Assembly: GCA_963969345.1 (NCBI GenBank)
Contig: OZ017770.1
Coordinates: 4,039,246 to 4,103,245, forward strand
Length of the DNA: 64,000 bases
From: Turbatrix aceti
Lineage: Eukaryota > Nematoda > Chromadorea > Rhabditida > Panagrolaimidae
Reading direction: 5' to 3'
Under the pieces are notes generated by a model. The model had not been told where the DNA came from. It searched no databases and worked only from the letters and a program-made list of their open reading frames with translations. The position numbers were made by a program, and so were the translations under genes. Shown here piece by piece: positions 38,000 to 48,355 of this stretch (position 1 is the first letter of the stretch; each line of letters opens with the position of its first letter).

Positions 38000-39282
38000 T
38001 GTCATTCGTTTTCTTTCGACGGTCTATTGTCGTAATATTTACGGGAGGGACTTTTTCTCAATATTATCCTTCAAACAGTTGTTTGTTCCTTAGAGGTACT
38101 AAAAGTTGTAGTATTCTAAAGGTCACAACTGCGCAGGCGCCGAACACCTCTTCAAACAGACGGAAACTTCTAAAATACATTGAACCATTTTTTTGCCAAG
38201 AACAGACGCCGGCATCACATACGGTTATTCATTACTTCCAGCTGTAATACACGATCTCAGCTGAGTCTCTAGTGTTCGAACTTGTTAATGATCTTCGTAC
38301 ATCATGAAAAAAATCGAGTTTTTTTTGTGCCAATTGCAAAGCTTTTTTTATTGCCTTGATGTATTATTTTTATCGATATAAGCCTTCTGTCTTTTTTCTA
38401 GGCCACGGGTCTGCCCAATTGTCTACAACTGCTCAAGGCTGCAAAATTTTTGTGGATAAAGAAAGAGAAAAATCGTGATTAATGGCGCCGTTTTGAGCTC
38501 AGATGGGTGCAAACAAAAGACCTTAGTTTTTGCATATCAAAACATGTCCTTGACTCTATACATGTTATTTTTCCAACAATGTACATATACAAAAAGCTGA
38601 TTTCTAACGTAATTGTTGTCTTATACTCAAATTCTTATCTTCGCGTTGCAGAAATGTTGTTTTCGTCCCTTCCCCAGGGTTAACTTCGGTTCTGATGTTA
38701 CGACAGTTTCATCACACCTCTCTTGCTCTTAAGACTATGGAATAATTTCCCTACTTACCCCAATGCCAATAAAAAGTGCCGACCTAGAGGCGCGGACGGC
38801 CATAAATCTGCCAGTTGCGCACGACATGATTGTCAACGGATTCGCCAGTCTCTGATCACCCCAATGGATGGGTTGGTCGGTTTGTTGAAGACAGTGCTAT
38901 GAAATCGTTCAGTTAACTTTATTTTATTATTTTTCACTGTTCACTCTCCTCGGGTTTACTCTCATTTTCTATTCGTTCGAATGCTTGCAGGTGAAAAAAA
39001 CCAATTTTATTGCTACGGGCTTATCGACAACACTTACAGCCTCCTCATGACAACCGAGAAGGTTAGGTTAATTTTCTGCTACTTTGTAAGAAAAACACGA
39101 AGCTAACGTTCTTTGTTTTTGTTGATTGCGGGGAATTAATTATCTTGGGCAACTGCGGATAAACCTATGTATTATATCACAACAATCAAAGGATTTTCCC
39201 ACCCAGCTATTGCGTGGCTTCCCGAGAGATGCAGCCGTCAACATTTTATTTGTGCCTAAAATCTACTAATACCGAAAGCAAA
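38000..39282. other. Hox intergenic DNA, no gene seen
   Basis: AT-rich, no coding exon or RNA gene recognised. Confidence 0.5.
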
Positions 39283-39363
39283 GCCTGAATATAACTCTGT
39301 AACTGTGCGCTTATATCTCTATCAGTTGCAGTTAAGCTCGCCATTACAGGGTTACATTTATGC
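39283..39363 (-). ncRNA. Candidate miR-10/miR-57 family precursor hairpin
   Basis: On the minus strand 81 nt fold into one hairpin. The main arms pair over 24 positions, with about 20 pairs (two G-U) and four single mismatches, around a 19-nt loop; pairing continues outward with gaps to the ends. The 5' arm holds AACCCUGUAAUGGC from 39353, whose nucleotides 2-8, ACCCUGU, are the miR-10 seed. It then reads CGAGCU, which nematode miR-57 (UACCCUGUAGAUCGAGCU) also has one base offset. miR-10 genes are typically in Hox clusters near Hox4, and this lies between Hox1 and lin-39. Opposite strand to lin-39, same strand as ceh-13. Expression is not shown, so this is a strong candidate, not a certainty. 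Confidence 0.55.
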
Positions 39364-41486
39364 TTTTGCACACGGTTTGTCGACTCTATTTTGTTGTTTT
39401 ACCGACAAGCAAGGTCCATGGTTTATCAAACAAGATGCAACACACAGTCAGGTAATATTTTAAATAAGATAAGCATTAAAACATTTTCTTGTACGTTTAA
39501 AAAGGTTTTTCGGTCATTTGCACAAAAGCAATTTGCCAAAACAGCGACGAAGAAGGATTTGAGGTACTGGTACTCTTAGCAAGTTGCAGATTTGCATAAC
39601 AGACGGAAAAATATTTTAAACAGCAATTTTTTGAAGGTGTTTTGTTTTAAATTTTGAGTTCAAGTGCGAAAGATTTTGAAGTTATATAAACATCATTAAT
39701 TGATGTTAGCCAATAGCAAAAATTTATTGCGTTGTATAAAGTCGTAATTCATAATCGTGTCGTGATCACTTGGTAGATAAAAGCTTTTTGATTGCAGTTG
39801 CGGTAATAAAATCGGCAGACGACGACAATCTGAAAATCCGTTGTTTAAAAAAATAAGTTCCGATTTTTTATTCAGCACGAATTAAATTATGTACTAGAAC
39901 GGAGGTAACCGAAAACAAGCAACTGAGTATAAAAGAAATATTTTTTGTATTCACGCGGATTTTATAACTTCCAGATACAAAAAAGTCAATAATACTTTAA
40001 TAAAAACACTATTTATGCCATTGTATTGAATCACTAAACAATGTTCTACAAAAAAACATTTTAAGTAACAAACATGCAAAAAAAGTACATGTGTTCAATG
40101 GTCAAAAAAATTAAACAGAGGATTACTTTTTTTACCTCAAAAGCTGTTTCTTCGGTTCTTCGGAAGTGACATAAAAAAATTACCGGCAATGTAAATTGTA
40201 CTTTATAAAAAAAACTCACAAACAAAAGAATGTATTAATTTGCGTGAGCTTTGTCTTGGTAGGGTCATAAACGTGATATTTTATCGGCTTTTAATTTTTA
40301 TTACACAAAATAAAATGATGTGAACGTAAAATGATCAATGTACCCTCACCGAATCATGACGCCGAAAAATCTAAATCAGTATATAATCCAATACAAAATT
40401 TTGTATTTTCGCAAATCTGTTATTAAAGCTTATAAATGACGTTGCTAATGATAAAAAGTACATAAACGAAAGAACATAATTATTAAAATTGCGATTTTTG
40501 TAATAAAATGAAAATGACGAAAAAGTAACTGACAAAACGAAATCGCAAAGCATTCACAAAGTTCACGATAACTTCAAACACGACAAATGCAGCCGAAATA
40601 ATAAGCATCCTAAACGCATGCTAAGGTTTGGCAACTGTAATAACGTCAATCATGAAGAAAAAGCATTCGTTTTATCAAGATTTTGCGTGGGAGAACAAAT
40701 AAAAAGTGTTTGATTTCTAATGCACTTAAATTTATACATATACTGAACGGAAGCATTTGAAAAATGTCAAATATGATAAAGCGATGCAATTTATATTTTT
40801 TTTTCATACCAGTATCAAGGTACGGGGAGGTGTGAACGTGGATGAGATCATCACAGCAAAAAAAAATCAAGAAGAGTATTTTAGTTTAACTGAGTTGAAC
40901 ACAGCAAAACTGATACTTTAATTGAAGTTGTCATGAAACGATTAACAGAGAGTTTACAGTTTCTAAACCAGAAAATATAATGGGTCTACAGTAAATACGA
41001 AAAAAAACAGAAAACAAATTCAAGCAAACAAAGCATTTAGTATTTTTATTTTCAGAACTAAATTTTTTGTTTGCCTGATTTTGTTTTTCAGGTTTTTTAA
41101 AATACACTGCAAAGAAACATCTGTGGTCCAATTCAAGTTGCACAGCTAGACTGGATCCTCAACAAAAAATTTGTTAAAAACCGGGTCATTGAAATTCGCA
41201 CTCACAAAAAATTTTAGTTTTTGGGTTGGTGAGGTGTGACGTTTGCCAAGGAATGACGTCAACAAATTTTAAGCGTTCTGTGTTATAAAACAAATTTTTG
41301 CAGTTAAATTCAAAAAAAGTCAGATTGTTTGGCACGCACAAAATACAGAAAAATAACCATTTTTTATGTTTTAATGGTTTTGCATTGTGCCGCTTCCGTG
41401 GACATAGATAACTTCAGTTTCCGTCTGATCAGTAACTGTACTGCTACACAGTGAACAAATTAAGAACTGTATTAACTTCCTTTTAT
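39364..41486. other. AT-rich Hox intergenic DNA, no gene seen
   Basis: Very AT-rich; short open frames only. No splice-supported exon, tRNA or known RNA was recognised. Confidence 0.5.
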
Positions 41487-41785
41487 GATCACGTCACTCA
41501 GTTCACAGTTTTTAGAATTGGTAGCATTTTTTACCTACTGTGTAAATGTGTCTGGGGTATGCCCCTGTTAAGCGGATAGTTTTAGACCTATCCCTAAACT
41601 AAAAAATAGCCAAAAAACGCAAAATGGCAAAAAAACTACATGAGACATTTATATTTATATTTTTTTGTTTGCGACGTGGCTTTCGTCAAAGTATTTTTTC
41701 TATTCAACTGGTTTTTAAACCGTTTAAATACTTACCTTTATAAATTTTTGAGGATTTACTAAGATAGGGTCTCAAAATCTAATCA
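41487..41785. repeat. Tandem duplication in Hox intergenic region, copy 1
   Basis: Starts GATCACGTCACTCA. Shared blocks with copy 2, in the same order: AATTGGTAGCATTTTTTACC, TCTGGGGTATGCCCCT, CCTAAAC, AAAATGGCAAAAAA-like, GCTTTCGTCA, CAACTGGTTTT-like and TTTGAGGATTT-like. Confidence 0.8.
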
Positions 41786-41937
41786 CAGGTCTGTCCAATC
41801 TTATCTTCATCCAATTTTTCATTTTCCCTCTCCGTTTTCCTGCTTTTTATTACCGATTTCATAAATTATTGTATTGTGTACCGCATGTCTTTTGTACATG
41901 TAAAAATAAATAAAAAAAATAAAAAAGTAATTTTTTT

Positions 41938-42210
41938 GATCACGTCACTCAACTTACAGTTTTAAAATTGGTAGCATTTTTTACCTACCGTGGTCTGTCT
42001 GAGTTCTGTCTGGGGTATGCCCCTATTATTGTTGAGACCTAACCCTAAACAAAAACGCCAAATGGCAAAAAACTGTGAATAAACCATTTATTTTTTATAT
42101 TGTTTCTCGCGGCGTTGCTTTCGTCAGAGAATTTTTTTGTATTCCACTGGTTTTAAGCCTTTTGAATACTACCCTGATAAATTTTCGAGGATTTTCTAAG
42201 AGAGAGCACC
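41938..42210. repeat. Tandem duplication in Hox intergenic region, copy 2
   Basis: Direct repeat 451 bp downstream of copy 1, diverged by substitutions and small gaps, with all the same blocks in order. No conserved reading frame links the copies. Confidence 0.8.
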
Positions 42211-45200
42211 CCAAACCCATCGTCTCCCCAATTTTCCGCTTTCAACAACAAACATTTTGCTTCAAATTTTTGTTCGCCAATTATAGGTTCATTTATTTTT
42301 TCGTCGCGGTTTAACTTGAGCAAAATTTTTCACGTTCCCGATAATTTCTCGACCTCTCTCTTTCCGATCCGGTTTCTTTCACCGTCATCGTAAAATTAAT
42401 CGAGGAACATTAATGGATATTAATTTTGAACCTATTTGAAATATCTTGTCAAATTCATAAAAAAGTTTTGCACATTTTTTACCTTTGCAAGCACAGCGGA
42501 AGATTAATAAAGAAAAGGAATTTTGTGTTCAAAAAGCAGCATTTTTGTTAAAAGAAAATATAAAACGATAAACAGTAAAAAAACTTTATTAAGACTTTTA
42601 TTACAAAGCCGGAAAAATTTTAAAGAATAGGCTTGGCCGCCTGAAATCTGACGCCTTGACACCCATGGTTAAATCCACAATTGTCGTAAGATATTAAAAA
42701 ATGAATTTTTTTACTCTGACTGCGTGCATATTTTTACTCACAGACATTTTTTGGGGGGTCCGTCCGGTTATGCTGGCTTAGTCATCATGAATCATTGCCA
42801 TTTTTGACTATTTCAACGATAGGTTTAAAAAATTTCTTGGCTGGTACGACAATCCTGCATTCAAAATATAAAAAGAGATTAATAATGCCGCTAATGAATA
42901 TGCCGCAGAGATCGAGAAATCACGTTTTTAAGCGGATGTGATGATAAAACAATTTTAAATTGCAGAGTAGGTCTTTCATTTGAATGCCAGTTTTTTTGAG
43001 GCAAACATAATATTTCCAAAATTATGCAATAGCCAATTGAACTTTACGGCATAAGCAGCGTTGGCGCAGAAAAATAAACGTTTTACCAAATTGCTGATTT
43101 TTGTGTTTTAGTTTTATCAGAAAATAACCTCTAAATTGTTTTTATCAAACAAAATATGAAATAAAAGTGGACGCAATTTTTTTATAAAGTATTCCATAAA
43201 GTATGAGTATATTTAATGCTATCTGTGAGTAGAATGAATGCCAAAGGCTCTCATGGCACAGGTTGAAAATTAATTCTTTTGTACAAATGCACAAACATGT
43301 CTTGTTGTTTGTGAGATAAAAGGTTGTATCACAAAAGAGTGTAAGTAAACAAGGGAATCCATGCTTTGGAGAAAAACGTAAGTTTTCTAGACTGAATAAA
43401 AGTACAAGTACAGTGGCACTCTGAAATTATTCGACGAGTGACTCGATGCAGTATTTGCTTCAATTTGATTTTTTGAATGTTTTTTATCCTTCAAAAACTG
43501 AAAATGTACATTATTATTGTCATGCTAATTTTGTTGTTTCTGCAGTTTCATTTTTATGACTTTTTAAAATCATTAACACAAAAATTTGTTCTAATACTAT
43601 TCAAATTTTAAAATAAATAAAAAAACAGTATTCCAAACAATGATTTATTTAATCGAAACATTTTTACCATTTGTCTTTATTTTGAACAATGAATAATATT
43701 TTTTAACAACATTGCTTCACTGAATTTTGTTTCCCCTTACAATATCTAGTTCCTTGGATTGACTCAGTCGCCTTTTTAATTTGATTTGTCACAAATATTT
43801 TGATTGAAGACGTTGCGGCTTTTGTGTTGGCTTGTTGAGCCGCAGATCAGCTTGCGGCGGTCATCTTTTAGGTTGTGACAGAAGCGATCATTTGATTTTG
43901 ACAATCAACCTGACCTTACTACAGAGCCAAGAGGGCAAGCAATTTGCAGTTGTTGTGGTTTAACAATATTTTGGCCTGATGCCTGTTACCAATGATGATA
44001 GAGTACAACCGAGCAAAAGGCGGCACTATTATTTATGTAGATCTGCAATGATTTACAACTTTCTCGCCGTCGATGACCTTTGTAAATCCCGCCGGGTGCC
44101 AATGCATCTCCCCTCTCCTATTCATAACCATTGCCTGTTGTCGTTTGTTTCCCGATTATCGCCTGCCTGATCCGGGCGGACTGTCTTATGTTGCGAAAAC
44201 AATTTGTTGGGTTGCGCAAAATGATCGGTCATGTCCTTGCCTGATCTTACTTGGCCGCAGACTGACGGTTTTAGAGTGTCGTAACGAGCTGCGACAAAGC
44301 TGCATCAGAATTTGCAAGACAATAAGCATTTATTTTTGAGACAGTTTTTATGATCTCATCCCTGCCGAACAAAGAGAGCACCAATATTTAGTGCCAGACT
44401 AAATATCTCTGTAGGGTTTACAAAGCATAAACGGTGAAAATACTCAAAGGCAAAGATTGCAGCAATTTGCTAATGTCACAACCATACCAGAAAGCCGAGC
44501 ATTGCCTGCTGCTTGGCAGCCCGTTTGAATGCTCGTTCTTACGGTGTTAGCGTGTCTTTTTTTTAAAGCAGAGATATACCCGAGGATTGACTCTCCTACC
44601 CACGGCCCAGACGCCTGTGTGTAGCACAATCTGACGTGAATATTGATGATGCAGGGACTCAGAGAGTATTTGATCTTGCCGACAAAGAACGCGTGCCGCT
44701 GCACTGTGTCCCGTGCCTCCCGCGAGCGAGAAAAGATAAAGAATGGCTGGTAGGGCGGAGGTAATGCAAACAATCGTAAATCTACCAAATGCGTTAACCT
44801 GTACCGCAAATGTTATTACTCGCAATTACCAGTGTTTTTAGGCAGAATACGCGGGTGCCTCTGAAGTTGCGCAATTCACAGGTGCGCGAAAATAACATTG
44901 CGCGTGCCCCAACGTCTGAACTTTTGGCACAATGGTCAGAATTATATATTTGGTATTTTAAATGTGTCGACTTACATTTAAATTTGCCGACAGCCGGCTG
45001 ATACTCGGTAGCTCCATGACATTGCTGCGTAGCGGCTTTTGCATAGAGGCGGCGTCTTTGATGTTCGCATGCGCAAAACTCGCCTTTTAGCGCCTTTTGA
45101 CACCCTTGATTTGTGCAAACATGGCAAAGACAAAATTTTGAAAATATTACCACCCTTTGACGACATGGATCAGCCAAAACTCGGCTGTTAATTGAGCGAC

Positions 45201-45349
45201 CCTTCAAAGATGTCGCCGCTTTACTTTGTGGAAGCGCGGAATCGGCGCTTGTATCATAGAGATTTGTTAACACATTGGGTGTCATTGAGATTGGCATGGG
45301 GAGGAGCAGCAGCAGCCCCCCTCTAGGAACTCCGCTTGTTTTGTCATCA
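42211..45349. other. Hox intergenic DNA; GC-richer from about 43.9 kb
   Basis: 42.2-43.9 kb is AT-rich and empty. From 43.9 kb base composition rises. Long minus-strand frames occur at 45349-44794 and 44809-44444 but without recognisable domains or ATG starts. Confidence 0.4.
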
Positions 45350-45980
45350 TCATCTGGAGTGAACGGTAACAAAAAATTTATTAGGGTATAAATGTTGCAA
45401 TCGTGGGTATGCCTTCTGGTCCGTCAGTTGAAAATTTATGTCCCCCATTTCGCCTGATAAACTACTTGCACTTAACCAGTCTTGGCTCGTCTTCACGATG
45501 CATGTTCGACCATCCTTCGCGGGCAGAAGACAGTGAAGTATTACTGTATGTGTTCCTCTTTTTTTTGTCATTCATGTTTACGGTAGTCTACCCGCCCATG
45601 TGTTTAATTTGCGGTTATTTTGATTCGATAGATGCACTGCGTCTATAGACAGCTTGCTTGTTGTGAGGGCTGTTTTTTGTTCAAAAATCGTTGTTAAAAC
45701 AATGCTTCAACTAAAAGCCTGACATCTTTTTTATACATTACATCAAATTTAAGAGTAATGCTGCATTGCTGCATTTAGCCCTGATTTTATCGTGATAACT
45801 TTTTTTAATGGAATTCTAAAAAATTCATTGTATTTGAAAATCATAGTTCATTTATTAAAATGGTTTTATAGTTGAAAATTATTGTTTTCCAGCTTTTAGC
45901 AACCTTTTAACATGTTTGTAACATGTCAGTTTTAACATGTCAGGAAAAACAAATAAACTATTATGTTTCTTGTCTTGTCC

Positions 45981-46686
45981 TTAATTTTGAAAATACGCGA
46001 TCATATAAATATACAAAAACAAGACCACAAATGCCACCGTCATAATTAGAATCCAGTTCACCGTGCCATCGTTTTCTTCTATTTTTCCAAAAAATTCTGT
46101 TTTTCCCAATTGTCCGATGTATCTGCTAAAAAAATTACAATCTTGTCCTGATTTGTTTGCGTTCGTTTACCTTCTGTTGAACTCATAATTGTACAAAAAA
46201 TGCCGAAAGTATAACGATAACAATTTGAATCCCAATCCACCGTGCCATCGTTACCCCCCAGAAAACATTCTGCCTTTTTTCAATCCCACCAAGCATGAAA
46301 GATTGTTTTAAACTTCGCTAAGTACTTAATCAACTCTTTGTCTAACCCACCGGTGTTGTCTTACTGTACCCAAAATCTGAATATGCGTACATCCTTGAGG
46401 GAGAAAGGTTAACTTTACCCATCAAGTGTGTCTGCGGTTTTTTTGAATTTTCAGACTTCGAAGATCTGAGTATGACTTACGGTCGTTTTTCATCTTTGCT
46501 AAAACTAATCACGAATCCGTTATTTCGGCGTTGAATTACTTGCGCACCTTGCTTTTGAATATTTTTTTTACAAAAGTCGGCCGCGAGGCTTTTGACTCCC
46601 GCTAATGATAATGACGAGAGGAGCGTCGCGCTGACTTTTCCGTCTTGTAAATTCAAATGGTTACCGTTGTCATAAGTTGTTGCCAT
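45981..46686 (-). CDS. Candidate small tail-anchored membrane protein gene
   Basis: The first exon, 46686-46481, starts with ATG 21 nt after an acceptor (GATTTTTTAG), encodes MATTYDNGNHLNLQDGKVS and so on for 68 residues, and ends at a strong donor CC|GTAAGT. The last exon, about 46125/46122-45981, begins after TTTTTTTAGCAG, encodes an acidic stretch (GKIEENDGTVNW) and one transmembrane segment (ILIMTVAFVVLFLYIYMIAYF), then stops. Between them, around 46190-46260, lies a partial copy of the same sequence (ACGATGGCACGGTG), possibly an alternative exon. A small middle exon is needed to keep frame, and I could not fix it. The product would be anchored by its C-terminus. Family not recognised. 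Confidence 0.45.
46191..46262 (-). repeat. Partial duplicate of the tail-anchor exon
   Basis: AACGATGGCACGGTG followed by a TGG...ATT stretch matches the last exon near 46050-46075. In one frame it encodes its own hydrophobic end (MARWIGIQIVIVILSAFFVQL, stop). It may be an alternative last exon or a decayed copy. Confidence 0.5.
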
Positions 46687-46707
46687 TTAGGCGAAAGTAT
46701 TTGTTTC

Positions 46708-48337
46708 CTAAAAAATCGGCATTCTTTTTCCTTCCTCACCCATCACCAATCATTCTGCAAGAGTTCACCAGTTGTTCAGTAATTTTTTTCTTTGCCCAAA
46801 ACAAGAAGAATTCCATTCTTGTTAGTGAAGTTGTGAAAAAAAATCTAAAACAAACGATCCGATCACCTAGGCGTAAACGTTGCTTTTGAAAAAAACGATG
46901 AGGTGATTTATCCTTGCTCTTGGATACTTCTTTTCTGGCTACGAGAGTGATCGTAAGCTTGCCTGTGGAACAGCTGTCTTGTGGTATCTGGCTAGAAGTT
47001 CAGTTAATCACGGTGATGGTGGCCATTTTTCTTGGGACTGACTTTTGGCAATTAGTAATGCCGAACTTGCTTGCCGGAGGAAACTAATATGTCAGAAACA
47101 AGTATTTATTAATATTGAAAAATGCGATAGCGATAGTAGTACCGTAAATCCAGATGTACAATGTCATTAGGACAAAACAATCTAAAATTTTCTCAAATTT
47201 GTTTAGGAATAACTGGGAGTGGTTTCCGAGCTGATGTTAAAGACTCTCATTGAAGTCCTGAGATTATCTCTTCGTGGTAGACTTTCAGTAACGTCCGCAA
47301 GCATTTTTTGATGATTATTTTTTTGCGCGTTGTTCTTTGCATCAGGCGTGAGAGTGTCGTGAACTGTGACTACAACTTGATCGAACCATACTATAGTGTA
47401 AAAAAACACTTCTGCGCCGTATATTTCAGCCTTTTTTGACAAGGTTGGGGTTTTTCAACGGATACATCCACTCTGGGCAGACTTTCCCATCACCGGCGTG
47501 TACTTCTTATCACTTGATAGGAATTTTGCGCTTGTTTAGAAAAAAATATTCCCAGACATTTTGTCAGCCTATTTGTATTTGGAAGATTGATGACAGCATT
47601 TGCAGTACAAAAAATTCCCAAAAAATCAACTGATTGGTTTCACATTTTTCCCCTACGCAATACTTCGATGTTTCCTTTATCACATATCAAATCAGAGCAA
47701 AAAAAGGCACGTTTTTTCGTCAGTAGCGCACTTTTCTTAGCCCAACAACCAGCAGCCAATGGGAGCCCGAGGCGCCGCCCTCTCCCCTGAAAAACGCTCG
47801 CAGTAAACCCCGCCCCTGACTCGAAGACTTGCGAGTCAATTAGCCAATGAACAATGACTTCCGTCTGCATCGAAAGGGACAGCCTAGGCAAGTTCAACCC
47901 ATACGAGAGTGCTTTTGGACACCAGAACCAAAACCGGCCGCTTGAGCTGACTTTTTTGTCGTTTGGTGAAAGGCGTTTATAACTGAAAAGCGTGTCACTT
48001 TAAGGCACAATTAAAATGAATGTTTTTTTCGTGTGATTCGAATGTGTTTTTTGAAGGAACACTGTCAAGTGGTGGGTAAAAAATGTTTTTTTTTCTTGGA
48101 ACTGGCATCTGCCTTATTAGTCAGGAAGAAAGTAACCTTGACGAAAGTTTTGAAGACAATGTCATGTTTTATCCTGATTGATTATTAATAATCCGTGATT
48201 TTTCATAACTACGATTTTTTCCAATTGCTTGTCGCATTCACCTTTCATCATTTTGATAGTCATTTATCAACGTCTAAGAGATGCTCTGTCATTTCATGCT
48301 ACCAACGCGATAGGATGAATAATTATTTCATTTACAG
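46708..48337. other. lin-39 upstream region
   Basis: Near 47750-47860 there is a GC-rich patch with CCGCCC and a CCAAT-type AGCCAATG. A minus-strand frame at 47387-47203 follows an acceptor-like ACTATAG and could be an exon, but has no partner. The last 200 bp hold the TGATTGATTA site. Confidence 0.45.
48175..48184 (+). promoter_or_regulatory. PBC-HOX type site upstream of lin-39
   Basis: TGATTGATTA fits the TGATNNATNN consensus bound by Exd/CEH-20 with a Hox partner. It lies 181 bp before the lin-39 start codon. Confidence 0.45.
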
Positions 48338-48355
48338 CGTCTTCAAGCCGTTCGT

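Noticed and set aside
40848..40868. TGAGATCATCACAGC, matching the bantam/miR-80 seed
   Set aside because: No complementary arm lies on either side, so no hairpin forms. A second TGAGATCAT on the minus strand at 44347 also lacks an arm.
44347..44420. CTGTAGGGTTT as a reverse miR-10 match
   Set aside because: The reverse complement is AAACCCTACAG, which does not contain ACCCTGT, and no hairpin is seen.
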